From assembly GCA_001599935.1 (NCBI GenBank), contig BCIJ01000011.1, forward strand, positions 520,094 through 584,093: a stretch of 64,000 bases of DNA, in the 5' to 3' direction. Source of the DNA: Holtermannia corniformis. Its lineage: Eukaryota; Basidiomycota; Tremellomycetes; Holtermanniales. Positions 33,982 through 47,045 of the stretch are shown here, in pieces (within the stretch, counting starts at the first letter, position 1; each line of letters begins with the position of its first letter). The notes below the pieces were generated by a model that did not search any database, was not told the DNA's origin, and worked only from the letters and a program-made list of their open reading frames with translations. Position numbers and translations under genes: made by a program.

Positions 33982-36684
33982 ATGCCGCCAGCGAAGAAAG
34001 TAAAGGGCAAGGAGGACTCTAAAGCTGCTGCGAAAACGGCCAAGAAGAACAAACAGGCCGCCAAGCAGGCCAAGAAGGACGCCCAGGCCATCAAGGGTAA
34101 AGGCAAGGGCAAGGACGACGAGGAGGACCTAGAGGATATCTTGGAGCGGGTATGTGAAGAATGAGCGATGCGTCACGCCAAGCTGACGAGAACTGCTCAG
34201 TTCCAAGAGGAATGGCAGCAGGCTCATGCCATCACCGAGGAGAGCCAAAGTGAACCGCCATCGCGCCGTGCCAATGCAAGCTTTACGCCTTGTCCGTCGG
34301 GCAACCATCTGTGGCTGATCGGTGGCGAGGTCTTTGATGGAGAACGTGCTACCTTCTTGTCAGGCAGCCTGGTGAACGCCGTTTCGTAGCTAATCTTGCC
34401 CTAGTAACGATACATATCGATATTCGCCAGAGAAGGTGCGCTTAGTCTGTGCTTACAGGGTTGTGCTAAGATCGAGCTTCAGAACGAATGGCGCCTGTAT
34501 ACATCTCCCACGGCACCGGCCCCAAGGTCTGCGCACGCCGTTGTCGCTTTGCCGACGGATGGTGGACAGCTCCTCTTATTCGGTTAGTGGCACCCCTCAG
34601 GTCGACTCGGTACTGACAATCTCAGGCGGCGAGTATGCCTCGCCCTCGCAGACGTCCTTCCACCATTACCGAGATCTCGTGCGTGTGCTCGATCTACAAT
34701 GTGCGGTGCTAAGACGCGGCGCAGTGGCTCTTCAGCATCAAGTCGCATGCGTGGGAGAAGATCGAAAGCAAGGTCAAGCCGACGGCTAGAAGTGGTCATC
34801 GGTACGCGAGGCCTGACAGATGATCCATGCTGAACGATGCAGAATGGTGCTGTGGAAGCACTATGTCATCCTATTTGGTGGTTTCATCGACGTCGGCGTC
34901 AAGAGTTGGTTGCTCACTTAACATTTGCTCTGCTAACGCTGCCTTAGCCAACTACCTGTCAGACTTGTGGATCTTTAACACGGAGGAGTACAAGTGGAAG
35001 CAGATTGAGATTGCAGATAAGGACCGGTGTCCGGGGTCTGTCATGCGCAGCTCGACTGACCATGACTGACATTAGACAGTCCTCGAAGCGGTTTTTCGTT
35101 TATTCCATGTGCCGATGGTGCCATCCTGCACGGTGCGTGAGCTCGTGCCATCGCTTGCGTATTCTGAACTTTCACAGGCGGTTACCGCAAAGAGTATGTA
35201 AAGGGCAACAGACCAAAAGGTATGCCACTTGAAGACACTTGGCTGCTACGGTGCGTACTCGATGCTAGCATCTACATTAGCTCAACACCGCCAGCATGGA
35301 CCCCGACTTGTCAAAGCTCAAGTGGGAGAGGCGGAAGAAGGCTGGCTACGCTCCATCACTACGATCGGGCTGCTCCATGACCTATTGGTCTAGTAAGCAG
35401 ATGGGCGTACTGTTCGGGGGCGTCTTCGACGAGGAGAAGGACGAGGAGAGCATGGAATCGGTTTTCTACAATGACATGTAGGTACATAGCTCGGCGAGTG
35501 GTGATGCTGATTCTGCAGGTACGCCTATAATCCCGCGGGGAATGGGCGCTGGACGTCTTTAAACTTGAAGAGACGTAAAAAGATGGGCGGCAAGAAGCGC
35601 GTCAAGAAGATTGAGGCGCCTGTTGCCAAAGACGACGATGAAGGCGTCGAGATGGCCGATGTGAGAACTCGTGGATGCGTTGATCACCTCGCTAACTGCA
35701 ATAGGGCGACGACGATGAGCAGGAACCTTCTCGAGAAGCCTCACCGATGGTGATTGAAGAAGAGGAGGACGATCCAGACGATCCTCAAAAGACGGTGCCG
35801 TTGACACGCTACAATGCAATGCTCGCGATTCTCAAGAACACCTTGTATATGTATGTATTCGCAGGCGAGTCAGCACATTACTAAGCGTATCCAGCTACGG
35901 CGGAATCTACGAGACAGCGGTGCCGGCGCGAGAGTACACGCTCGACGACTTCATCACGCTCAACCTCGAAAAGCTTGACAAATTCACCCATATCCGCGGT
36001 AGCGGACTCGAGGATCTCGAGTGGAAGGGCAGTGATGACGAGGATGGAGGCGCGGATAGCGACGACGAGAGTGATGAAAGCCGGGAGAGAGACGACGATG
36101 AAGAAGACGATGATGACGAAGAAGACGACCTGATACCCAGCGATGACGAAGGCTTGGATGAGGAGGAGAGGGAGCTAAGGCACGCAGCGCTGTCCCAAAA
36201 AGAAAAAGTGAGTGGGCTGAACGCGCCAGGTATCAAGCTGAGAAAGCTAGGACGCCCTTCGAGCTTCTGCGACCAAGTTCTTGGGTGTGTCCAAGGACGC
36301 AACCCGTTCGCAGGAGGAGGTTTTGCGAACACCGCAACCGGGCGAAACGCTCCGCTTATTCTTTGAGCGATCTCGTGAGTCCTTTAGACAAACTGGTTCG
36401 GATCAGCTGAATAGTGGTAGGTGAGTTCTGGGTCGGCACAGCTTTCAGTAGCAGCAGCAACCGTGGCAAGGCCCTGCGCCGGGAAGCTTTCAGTACGTCA
36501 GCGCAGACAAAGGGCCGTCACTGTTTTTCATCCTTTTACAGAACTCGCAGCGGACAAGTACGAAGAGTACAAGCCCTTGTTGGAGGAGATTGAGCGCATC
36601 CAGAGAGAGGCGGAAGTTACAGCTGCCGAGAGCGTCAAGCGGGCGCCCGGTGGTGTCGGCGAGGGTGGTCGTAATCGTCGATAG
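33982..36684 (+). CDS. KEL3: Kelch-repeat protein, KEL3/KLHDC4 family
   Basis: A cytoplasmic Kelch propeller protein of unsettled function. A Lys-rich N-terminus (KAAAKTAKKNKQAAKQAKKD) precedes six or so Kelch blades: LWLIGGEVFDGERATF, PRSAHAVVALP with LLLFGGEYASPSQTSFHHYR, RSGHRMVLWKHYVILFGGF, ILHGGYRKEYVKGNRPKG with PLEDTWLL, GVLFGGVFDEEKDEESMES and YIYGGIYETA. This order and the HYRDLW and DEESMES phrases match KLHDC4/Kel3 proteins. A very acidic insert (DDDEEDDDDEEDD) and a DUF4110-like C-terminal helix (AADKYEEYKPLLEEIERIQR) finish it. About twelve short introns. Confidence 0.9.
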
Positions 36685-37150
36685 ATGTACCTGAGACAGA
36701 TGTACACACGCATAGTTCAGCGCAACCTCGAAGACACAGTCACCGGGTCGCACCAAGTGACGGTCAGCGAAACAGGGGCTTATCATTGCACCGACAATCG
36801 CCCAAGTACAGGCCCAAGACAAAGCTGTATGTCAGTCGAGTACCGAGACGCTCTGATAGATTGCTGCTCAGTGTGGAAGCTCGTCGATAGCTTGGCTTGG
36901 ACACAGTGCATACCAAGTGAAAGCAATTCAGAGCGCTGATGCAGCTCCTTCAACTAGCGCAGCGGAGGACGGGTGGCACGTCTCTCAGGAGCATCGTAGT
37001 TTGTAATTACTTGAAGCATCATACACCAACGTCTTCCAAGGCACTAGTACGAGTATGCCGTCGATACCTTGGTTCCTGTTGCACGTGTATGATTCGTGTG
37101 ACATTGGGAATCTAGTGGTTTTCTCCATCCAACTGAGCAAGTCAATAAAC
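36685..37150. other. Intergenic, 5' flank of tRNA-Glu
   Basis: 466 bp with no recognised gene. A second empty stretch, 37262-37621, follows the tRNA; it holds a TATAATAAAG at about 37332 but no ORF of note. Confidence 0.45.
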
Positions 37151-37253
37151 TCTTCACTAGTATATCGGCTAGTATCACCGCTTCTCAGTTTGTTTCTCTG
37201 TTTGGGACTCACTCAATGCGCGGTAGAGCTGGGTTCGACTCCCAGGTGGAGAA
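37151..37253 (+). tRNA. tRNA-Glu (anticodon CTC), with intron
   Basis: A complete cloverleaf can be folded. Acceptor TCTTCAC pairs with GTGGAGA (one G-U). The D arm is GTAT-ATCGGCTA-GTAT, the anticodon stem ACCGC/GCGGT, and the anticodon CTC at 37184-37186. The T arm is CTGGG-TTCGACT-CCCAG, with discriminator A at 37253. A 31-nt intron (37188-37218) sits one base after the anticodon, the standard place for nuclear tRNA introns. The mature length is 72 nt. A run of five T (37257-37261) forms the RNA polymerase III terminator. Confidence 0.92.
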
Positions 37254-37256
37254 GTC

Positions 37257-37261
37257 TTTTT
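37257..37261 (+). terminator. RNA polymerase III terminator of tRNA-Glu
   Basis: Five consecutive T residues three bases after the tRNA discriminator base. Confidence 0.8.
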
Positions 37262-37621
37262 GCAGCCTGCGCACCCCATTTTGGTCTTCTTGGGTCGCTC
37301 AATCGCTTGCGTGACTTCTGACCAAACGAGGTATAATAAAGGTTTTGGCGTTGTTCGTGTTGAGCCCCACGGATATCGGTGTTAAAATGATTTTGGAAGA
37401 CTGTTGTGCAACATGAGGATACCCCTGGGAGCGAAAGAACCGGGTCTTTCCATATGTAATCCGTCGAGATCAGTCTCTCGGGGCACATGCGTGCAGTGAA
37501 GGAACGCCACACTGCCACTTTTGTTGTCTAGCAAGTTACTAGCAAAACCAATTGATTTGCTAGAGTGTCTTCACGTCCTCCTTGACGCGCAGGCAGCACT
37601 GTCAACGATTATCACGCCAAC

Positions 37622-38644
37622 ATGCCTCCCAAAGGCTCAACGTTTGCTCCAAAGGACAAGGAGACAACGTCGGCTGGCTCTCCTCCCCCGCCGGTGTCGA
37701 ACGAGCCAATGACGGCCGCACAAAAACAAGCGGCACCGTACATGGTCGGTTTGCACGAGTATGAGATGCCGCGGACGGTGATACAGCGGCTGGCAAAGAG
37801 CGCAGTGAGTTTTGATCGGTACCCCTTATGGCTGCAAACCTCTCTTCCGGGCGGGCGACAAATAACCCGGCAGGATCATCAGAGATGCAGCTGGGTCTGT
37901 TGAACGCCATACTGATCCCTGGGACGCAGCTGCCTGACTCGATCAAGATGCAACAAGAGGTCACGCAAGCACTCTTGAGGAGCTCAACCGTGTTCATCAG
38001 TTATCTGAGTGCGTCACCTTTCCCTTCGCGGCTACCGCAGCTGACTTTGTCATTCAGCCGCTGCGTGCGTTCAGACGTCGGGTACCCTTACGCTAGCTAA
38101 CGTATCCCCATTCCAGAGCACACGAGGTCGCCATGGCTCGCGGTGCCAAGAGTGTGACTGCCAACGACATCATGAACGCGATTGAGATGATCGACTTTGG
38201 ACCGCCGCACGAGTTGCGACCGATTCTGGAGAAGGAGCTGGCTGGTGAGTTTGCCGCATCCGAACATTCCACATCGCACAAAGACACGCAAGCTGTAAGC
38301 TGACACGAGTAGCATTTCGGAGTATTGTGGCCGACAAGAAGCATGCGCGCACGAGCACAGGTGGTGTGGCTTCACGGAGAGCGTCGACCGGTGCCAAGGG
38401 CAAGGCGGTAGCGACAGCCGATGATGACGGTGAAGTCGAAGGCGAGGGCGAGGCGGAGGGCGACGACGACGCAGACGAGATGGTTGTCGATGACGACAAC
38501 GAGGGCGAGGTCGAGCAAGACGCCGAGGTCGAGCAAGACGCCGAGCCCGAGGTCGAAGACGAAGAGGGTGACGCACACGAGAACGGGCACGATGTGGCAA
38601 TGAATGCGGGTAATGGCGAGTCCAGCCCGCCGCTAGCGCCATGA
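37622..38644 (+). CDS. DPB4: Histone-fold subunit of DNA polymerase epsilon / chromatin remodeler (DPB4/POLE3)
   Basis: A histone-fold protein that pairs with Dpb3/POLE4 in DNA polymerase epsilon and with CHRAC-type remodelers. The fold reads PRTVIQRLAKSA, LPDSIKMQQEVTQALLRSST, VFISYLSAHEVAMARGAKSV and TANDIMNAIEMIDFGPPHEL. The C-terminal tail is very acidic (EGEGEAEGDDDADE, VEQDAEVEQDAEPEVEDEEG), as is usual for Dpb4. The first intron (about 37804-37938) is longer than most here. The ATG at 37622 gives MPPKGSTFAPKDKE. Confidence 0.88.
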
Positions 38645-38850
38645 GGATGCATAGTGTAGCATAGCACCGATGTTGGCGCCTCATTGTGCGCACGCGCGAT
38701 AGGGGGTCGTTGCGTCCTTTGGTGTTTCAAGCAACGCCGCCGTCTGTGCTCTCTGGCACCGTTGAGTGTTGTTCTCACTCCTTTCATCGATCACAGCGAT
38801 TCAAAGTCAGCAAGGACAGCCATCGGTTTGACCCAAGACGTTGACAGAAG

Positions 38851-39812
38851 ATGCTCGCCCGTGCCGCGTTCCCCGGGTTCTTCTTCACTCGTAAGCTGCA
38901 ACAGGCTATTTGCGCGTGCTCACATTCTAGTCGGTGGCTTCATCCTGCTGTTGTTGATCAGTCTCTCTGTCCCGATCATCAAGACCATCTACCTGTTGCA
39001 GATTGCCGCCAAGTAATCCGGCACGTCCGTCATTGTCACCTACTGACAGTCTTAGTGTCTCTGGCTCGGTCACGTCCGCCTCTGTGCATGCAAACATTGG
39101 CGTCTTTGGCATCTGCTACTCTGGGGTATCGGCCTCTGTCTTGGGCTTGACTCGGACCACCGTAGGCGCATGCACAAAGGCGGAGCTAGGCTATCAGCTC
39201 GACTCGGGCTTCTTTGACATTGCCGACGACCTCGGTCTCAATCGCTCCATCATCAAGGGAGTCTCGTACAGCTTGGTGCTGAACCCCGTTGGAGCGGGTG
39301 TCGCGATCGTATCTCTGCTATTCGGCTTCCTAGCATGGTGCTGTGCTTCACGCGTGATGGAAATTGTAAGTTGCGCCGCTCATCAACATCAGCTCATGCA
39401 CCCCTAGGTCGCGTTCGTGTCGCTGATCCTGAGCGCATTCGTCGCCTGGCTCGTCTTCATCCTGGACCTCGTACTCGTGCTTGTCGCTCGCGCCCGGGTC
39501 AAGTCTGCCAGTGACAACCTGGTGGTCGGACACATTGGCAATGCCGTATGGCTAGGTCTCGCTGCAGCCGTGAGTCGTGGTCAACCCAGGAAACGGTGGC
39601 TGACTTGCACAGCTTGCATTGACATTTGCGACAATGTTCACTTGCTGCGGCATGTTTGGACGATACAGTCGCGACCCCGAACCGGTGCAGCCGGTTGTGG
39701 GAGACAAGCCATTTGCCAAGCGTCGCTTGTGAGTGGCTGCGTGGGACGAAGGATGTTCTAACGGCGCTTTAGCTGGCAACGCCGCACGCCAGCATACCGT
39801 GGGACATACTGA
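38851..39812 (+). CDS. PalI/Rim9 or Sur7-type four-helix plasma membrane protein
   Basis: A tetraspan membrane protein of the SUR7/PalI group, which acts in pH sensing (Rim pathway) or in eisosome patches. Helix 1 (GGFILLLLISLSVPIIKTIY) is followed by an extracellular loop with the family-like FGICYSG and a second Cys (GACTKAELGY). Three more helices follow (AGVAIVSLLFGFLAWCC, LILSAFVAWLVFILDLVLVL and AVWLGLAAALALTFATMFTC) and a short basic tail ending AYRGTY. Five introns, all short. Rim9/PalI seems more likely than Sur7 because of the loop, but this is not certain. Confidence 0.8.
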
Positions 39813-39996
39813 AGGAATAATGGCCCCCGTTTGGCAACCTGTACGATTCGAATAATGACCGGTGTGGCGATAGAAACCAAGGACGACGGCGACGACGATG
39901 AGATGACGATGAATGAACGACGATGCATACATGACTATACGTACCCATCAGTCACCTCTTCAGCTTCAGCGAAGGACTCACAGTGCCCCGCAATGA

Positions 39997-41899
39997 CTAT
40001 GCTTCCACCAATACCCAGCTGCCCGTCTGGCACCACCAGCCAACCTCACGCACATCATCATCCATCTCTACGCCTTTGATGGCGTCGGTCCCGTTCGGCG
40101 CTTGATCCGTGTTCTGCACTATCCAGCAAGAGATCGGCGCGCCCAGTGGAAACGACAGCGCCTTTGCGAATTTGCGCTTCGCAAGGCGTAACGGCGTTGA
40201 CGGCAGTAATGAAATCGACACAGGCTCGGAAGTTGCGACAGAGACAAGTTGCAGCGCTGAAGACTCGTCAGATCACCGATCGAAGTGGTATGGGTTGACG
40301 GACTGATCATCTTGCTCGATAGCACGTTCTTCTTCATGGCCGGCGCTTGTGCAATCGCCGGTGGACCATACACTGCGTGTGCATCAGCTCCGTACGACTG
40401 ACTTGTGCCTGGTCACTGACCTTGGCAGAGTTCGTCATATCGGCCCCAGTTGGCTGGCGTCTGTGACGCGTCCTCGTGCACCAGCTTCGCTACGAAGGAT
40501 ACGTAGAAGCGCTCCGAGTCGACACGCTCGGCAGAGGAAATCTACGCAAGCACATCAGTCGGGTACAGCGCTGCTGTTCGGGCTCAGACGCACCGCTGTC
40601 GAGTTGAGAGACGACAGGCTTGCTAGTTTGGCGATAAGGATGGGTCGATCACCAATGTCACCCTTCATATCCGTCTTTACACCGCCTGGCGCCGCGAGAC
40701 TGATGCGGAGTGATTGAAGCTTGCCGTCGGTCCATGCATCGATGGCATCTATGTCTTGCCACGAGGTGAGCGAGCAGTGGAGCAGAGTGAGGTGCGTCAA
40801 AGTTGGGAACTTTGCCGCGGGCGCTGGCAAGGGTATTTGCTTGATGGCCGTTGAGGAGAGGTCAAGGTGCTGAAGACTATACAACGAGTCACTTCTCGCC
40901 ACGACGCTATAAGAAGGCAAAGCACCTTGGTAGACTGCCGAGGCCCGCCGCCATCGCCGTCCAGCTACCGACATCTGCCGACTCGAGGTTCAACGACGTC
41001 AATGCCCTCAGCGCCGTTGGAAAGGTCTTCAGGTCAAGCAAGCATCGACAGTTGTTGAGGTGTAAGATGCTCAACCGCGGCATCGACTCGGAGATCCGGC
41101 AGACATCAACCCACGTCGTAGTTGCGCCGCCGAGATGAAGGTTGGTGACGTTTGCGAACGCCGTAACAAGCCCTTCGCCTTCACCAAACGGCGCGAAACG
41201 CGACTGACTAGCAATCATAAGCATTGCATACATAATCCACTAGAAATAACGAACTTGAGAATCAGTACTTGCAATGACGGTAGGAGGTCGCATATCTTGG
41301 CAACTTCGTCCCAGGTCGCGATGAGGTTTTGTGACAGATTCAAGCTCGTCAGTGCTGCGAGATGTCAGCAGTCGCAATACTACACTCAACAACTCACACC
41401 TCAATGATCCACGTTGTGTACCGTCACCGAGTGCACAGACCCAGTGCCCCTCGAGCGTCACCTCTTTGAGCGTTTCGAGCCGCGTGAGTCGCTTTCGAAC
41501 TTTGTCTAGCCTCGGCGCCTCGACCACGATGTTGCCGTTCGAGCTGCCGAGGACTACAGTCTCAACGGATCCCGACGTTGATGCGACATTATCGGTATAC
41601 CGCGCGTTGACCGCTTCGACAAAGGTAGGGCCGGTGAGGAGCAGCGGGTGTGTACTGCTTGATGCCGGCGAATACTTGAGGAAAGATCCGGCGCCAGTGA
41701 CTGTGGTCTGGAAGACCTGTTGGTCCTTGTACGTGCCAGAATGTTTGCCTCGCTCCGGGCTGTCCCACTCCACGCCGAGCCAGATGTTTGACGCGTCTGT
41801 TGATGGCAGAGGGCCGATATACCGTAGCGTCAACGGCAGTCCGGTTGCTGCGTGAAGATAGCGCCTGCCAACTTTCAAGGGCGCCGCATCATCAGTCAT
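39997..41899 (-). CDS. PAC2: Tubulin-specific chaperone E (TBCE/Pac2)
   Basis: Tubulin-folding cofactor E, which binds alpha-tubulin during heterodimer assembly. The N-terminal CAP-Gly domain reads WLGVEWDSPERGKHSGTYKD; the usual GKNDG is GKHSG here. Leucine-rich repeats follow (RLETLKEVTLEGHWV, FANVTNLHLGGATTTW, SLQHLDLSSTAIKQI, FPTLTHLTLLHCSLTSW). The C-terminal ubiquitin-like domain contains FPLGAPISCWIVQNTD and ends GSWVLVEA. The ATG giving MTDDAAPLKVGRRY is preferred. Nine or so introns. The stop lies 185 bp from that of the convergent PalI-type gene. Confidence 0.9.
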
Positions 41900-42084
41900 G
41901 CTCTCTTGCGACTCGAGCGAAGATGACACTCTGGACAGGTAGCCTGGTCGAACCACTTTCCCACGAACAACGTTAGATCCAAAGTGGACATCGCACGTCA
42001 CTGTCTAGGGAAGTCGACGCACATACGAGGGGAAATGGAGCTACGGTGACTCGGGATGATATATGCAGATGACCAGGCCGTTGC

Positions 42085-45000
42085 TCAAGACACAGGTCGC
42101 AGAATCACACCACTCAGTGGTGCCAAGTACACCTTCAAGTCGGTCAGCGAGCTTCAACTACTTCAGCAGTAAACTTACCTTCACCGTATACTCGTGCTCC
42201 GAGGTTGAGGTGTCAGACTTTGGCGTACTCTCGATCCCAAAGCGCGAAACCTGGCCGTTGCCGCCATACCAGCCCTCGTCCGTGTCCAAGACGTTTTCGT
42301 ACAAGCCCGGCCAAAGTGTCGGCAGTGAAATGTGCGATGGATCGCTAGCATGCAGGTTGAACGCGAACAGCAAGTTGTTGCGTGTATAGACAATCAGTCG
42401 CAAACGCTGCAAATGTCAGCTTGCCGTGTTCCACTTCGGCGAGCCCACCTCATCGTGCAGCAGGATCTTGGCTGGCTCCGCATCAAGCCAAGACAGGTCC
42501 TTCTCCTTAGCATTCAACGCTTTGTCAAACTGAAGCAGCTGATTGAACCGAAGATCGCAGTCATCGCCGAGGTGCCATTTGCGGTGGGCGTGGGCGTGGC
42601 TGTAATTATTGCGTATCGCTGGAAAGTCGAGCCACTGCGTGCGGTCAATACCCCGTGTCAGACTAATGTGCGAGATTCACCTCAGGATGACCGAACTGTG
42701 GTAAAGCGCGTCAGGCGTCGTTGCTTAAACGCTGGTCACACATACCTCGTTGCCCATAAAGTCTAACATACGTCAGCGGCCAGCGCAATTTGAATGCTCT
42801 TACTCACTCAGATACCCCTCGCCGCCAAGGGTGTGCGTCAACAGTCTTAGACCGTGGTCAGTACCGATGCGAATCAATACACAGGCAGAACTGACCGCAT
42901 CAACTTGTGCCAAGCCATTCCAATGCGCACACGATCTGTTTCCGGTGCAGACAGCGACATGTTGGTGTAGATGTCCGAATCGAAGAGCCAATGCGCCGCT
43001 GTCTTGTGACCACCGATGCATTGGTCATCTAGCCAAGAATCAGTACTCTGCTAAAGGATCGACCTCGGGTAAGAAAGACGCACGGCACTCAACGTAGGCA
43101 ATCGTTTTTTCCCCGAGGTGCGCTCGACGCCCCATGAGACTTTGCAGGATATCTCGCAGGGCTGCGGCGGGTAGTCTACCCATGTCGGGGTTGTCTCGCA
43201 GCAACTTGAACCACATATCAGGATGCTGGGCGTACGTAAGCGTATTCCAAAGTCACACCGGCCCATCACCCACGCCGAGCGCAAGTCGATAGTCGAAGCC
43301 CAGTCCACCCTCGCTGACCGGTCGGCACAGAGTCGGATAGCCAGATACGTCTTCGGCGATTGTAGCTGTGATGCATCAGCCTGATGCCTTTCATCAAGCG
43401 ATGAACTCGCTTAGTTCGCCTGGGAAAAGCTCAACGAGCATGTGGTTCGCCTAAGATCACTTCGTGTCAGTCATGTAACAAGCTAGAGGAACCCAACACC
43501 GACCAGTTGGAAGTAGGTCACCGCGTCTTGATCGACCAGATCGCCAAAGTATTCGTCATAGTGACCCGAGAAGCTTCGGTTCAAGCCGTGGTCATGAAAC
43601 ATGCTGGATGTCACCGAGTCGAAGCGGAAACCATCAAATCCGACGCGCTCCACCCAGTAGCGAAGGTTAGAGCTGAAGAATGAGCGAACTGCGCTTACAG
43701 AGTTGATTGACTCACAGGAGAAACCTGACGACTTCGAGCTGACTATAGTCAAAGATCCGTCTGGCAACTCGTAAGCTACGTGACACGGGCGGTGGTAACT
43801 CACGTCTTCCACTCGGGATGCCACTTGAGCTTGAAGTAGCCAGCAGTCTCTGTTCCGTCAAAGCGGTTGAGTCCCTCGCCTTCGTTACTCGTGGCATGAC
43901 CATGGACAATGTCCAGGATAACCCGGATCCCGCGCTCATGCGCGGCATCAATGAGATCGATGAGGTCCACCATCGTGCCTGTCAGAGTCAAACCTGACGC
44001 TCATCGTATGGAACTGTCGCTCACCGAATCGAGAGCTTGGTGCAAAGAAGCTGCTGACTTGGTAGCCGAAGCTTGGATAGTAGGGGTGTTCAGCCACGCC
44101 CATGCTGCCATCGTGTCAGCCGACGCCCGCTGCTAGCAGCACACTCACAGTTGTACCGTATCGTAGCCCCCTTGAGCGATGCGAGGTAGGACATCCCGTT
44201 GGAACCCCTTGAAAGTCCCAATGCCGGTCTCATCCCCGATTGCAGTCCCGATGTGCGCTTCATAGATCCTGTCGTCACTCAGCACGCAGCTGGGTCGGTT
44301 TCGGACTCACCGCTCAGAGCTTCGCTTTGGCGGGCGTGAGGGTCTTGACCTACCAGGTGTTTGGTCGCCAACAAATCCGGCACGGGGAAAGATACGTGGC
44401 GGCCGCATCATACGTCCACGGTATGCAGTCTCGCCGGGCGTCTGTGTCGCATATAGCGCCTGTGCCGGTATTCTTTGCAGACACTTTGGCTTCGGGTCGG
44501 CAGCACTCGGTGAGGGAGTAATGATGACCTATTGACTCAGTTACCTGACACACATTCCTTGATAACGACTGACAGCTATTTCGGACTCGTCGAGTATGGC
44601 GCACGTCCCGTCTGCAGTAGCTGGTATTTTCACTGACCAGACTCCAGCCTCTTTGGTTTTGGAAAAAAGGCAGGCTGTCGCATCAAAGCCATCTGTCATG
44701 TCTTAGTCAAGCTCAATCGGTGACATGCACCCACTGAAGTCTCCCACAAGAGCCAGACCAACGGCATTTGGCGCGTACTCTGTGTAGATAGTCACATTCG
44801 TCTCTTCATCAAGCTGGGGGTAGAGATCAACGCCCGGTCTTCCAAGCGACGCGACCATCCTTACTCACCCAGATACCACGACGTTCTAGACGGGTGAATG
44901 CCTCCAAGCCACCGAACGCCTGCTCGATCTCGTCCAATGTACTTTGTAGCTTCTCTTGCCTGTGTATCGTCAGTCACAAGGAGTAAAACTCCTTTCATCA

Positions 45001-45164
45001 AGCTACCTCGCTTGCAGATGTTGCACCCATCCGAGAAGGTGGGCATCATGCTTTAGAACCGCCAAACCGGGTTCGTCCCAGAAGTCTGCTATCAAGGGTT
45101 TGACCATGCCTGTAGGCTCTGTCCCATCCTGCAGCGTAGGCGCAACCTCGGTGCTGACGTCCAT
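42085..45164 (-). CDS. GLC3: 1,4-alpha-glucan branching enzyme
   Basis: A glycogen branching enzyme (GH13, CBM48 at the N-terminus), which makes alpha-1,6 branches. In order: [20 protein letters not shown] at the N-terminus; [12 protein letters not shown] of the CBM48; [59 protein letters not shown]; the nucleophile motif [46 protein letters not shown]. It ends with the C-terminal beta domain and [15 protein letters not shown]. More than fifteen short introns. An in-frame ATG at 45260 would add 32 residues, but [11 protein letters not shown] at 45164 leaves a normal gap to the neighbour. Confidence 0.93.
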
Positions 45165-45266
45165 GGCGTTGTTATGGACGTCAAAGTCAAAGGAAATCAC
45201 CGACCAGTGCTGATCTGTTGTAACGCGGGGAAGCGCGGGGAGAGTGTGGCACTCGTGCATCGCCTC

Positions 45267-46889
45267 TCAGTCGCCCGCCTCTTCCTCGTCGCCCATGACG
45301 GCGCTGACCTCGCCTTCTTGCTCTGCTTCAGGTCCAGCACCTCCCATATACCGCGGTCCCATTTGCGAGCTCGCCATCAGCCGTGTACCCATCGACAGGG
45401 CTCCATCCGACTCCATATCGATGTCCATCTCGTCGCCTGCCCCTGGAACAGTGGGCAGTCGCTCCTTGCCTCTGCGTAGGCGTTCCTCGTAATCATCGTG
45501 GTCATCATCGTCATCCTCCTCGCCGCCGAGTGGTGTCCCCGCGGGAAGGAACAGTGGTGTCGCCGACATGCGCCGCCGCCGCCCGCCCAACCCCAGACCG
45601 CCCGATCGAGAATTAGGGATATCGAGTGATGCTGTTCCCTCGCGGTCGCCGTTTTCCAGTGATGGCGTCGCTGTTGTACCGCCTCTTCGAGAATTTGGGA
45701 TAGATACAGACGCACTCGGTCGATGGCGGTCGCCTTCTGGACCCGGCGTAACGGTGATGGTGCTTCGCGCAAAGGCACGCGATTGCGAGCGATAACTCGT
45801 CGAGCGGTCGGAGAAGCGAGAGGATGGCGGGGCATAGGCAGTCTCGGGTAGAGGTGGCCATGGCTCTACGACCACTACCAGCTGCGAAGCAGAAGTGTGG
45901 AAACCTATGTTGCCGCTGGTTCAGTCCCTCGCAAACATAACGAACATAGGAAACCCACCGGTGTAGCGCAAGTGCATCACTGGCTTCCAATCCTGCTTGG
46001 TATCCTCCTCTTCAGTCACCTCGGCTGGCAAGCCAACACCCGTGATATCATCCGCGGGTTCTTCCTTGACCATCAGGATATCCTCATCATTCACCTCTCT
46101 CAGCTCGGCGTCGTCATCGTCCTCCATGCCATCATCCGTGTTCGCAGTAGGCACCGCCGACTCTGTCACTCGCGCCGATCGTCTGGGAGCTGGTGATGCC
46201 GATACGCTTCGGTCTCTACTCAGAGTCTGTTCTTCATCCTCATACTCTTCCTCATCCGCAAGCTCTGAGCGCACGGACGCCGATCGTGATGTCCGAGCTC
46301 GCGATGTCCTACCACCGCGACCGGCTTGGCTTTCGCGCTTGCGTTTCGACCGAGACTGCTTGACAATGGCGTCGGGTACGGGAGATGGGGATTTGGGGGG
46401 CTGCAGGTGAAACTCCTTGTGCTGTGAGGAGTCGTCAGTGAATGCGCATCGATTGGACATGTAGCATGCGGACCTTGAGCAAAACGGCCTCGGTGACTTT
46501 GGTCGGACGCAAGAAGTAACAGAACTGATAGGTGTCTGACGATCAGCGTCAGCTGTGTGTCAGCACACGATGACAAGCACTTACCTCCCCGCTTAACGTT
46601 GACTTTCTTGGCGTCTGCTGCACTTGCTTTGAGTACTTCCCGCAGTCTATTGTTGTCACGTCAGCCACGTAGACGAGCAGCTACAAGAGCCTCACTGACA
46701 AGGGCTGCAAGTCGCGAATGACGAGTTGGAGAGTGTAGTCAGACATCCAGTCTACCTAGAACGCGATCAGCATCATCCTCAGCGCGCTCAACCTCGACGC
46801 ACATGCCGTTCGTCGAGGTAAAGGTACATTGGCAGTATCCGTTGCTCTGATGTACGCAGATACATTGCATTGCGCGTCGAGTAGGTCAT
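45267..46889 (-). CDS. Acidic protein with conserved N-terminal domain, function unknown
   Basis: Not recognised. Spliced exons 1-4 read MTYSTRNAMYLRTSEQRILP, then MYLYLDERHV, DYTLQLVIRDLQPLLREVLK and KRGDTYQFCYFLRPTKVTEA, an orderly alpha/beta domain of about 90 residues. The rest is low complexity: a basic stretch with SKRKRESQAGRGGRTSRART (nuclear-localisation-like), several acidic runs, a possible SUMO site (VKEEP), and two similar segments, ASVSIPNSRRGG and ASLDIPNSRSGG. A nuclear role is inferred from composition. The start at 46889 is supported by frame continuity over the first intron. Confidence 0.6.
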
Positions 46890-47045
46890 GTCGCCTGAAG
46901 ATTGGGATAGATGACAGCAACATGCTCGCACCAAGTCAGCTGTTTCGCTAGCACCACCATAGCAAGCCGGTGCGTGCTAGTCGTCCGTGGTCACAGCATA
47001 GCACGATGGCATTATACAAGGCGTCGGCATACATGAACAGCATAG

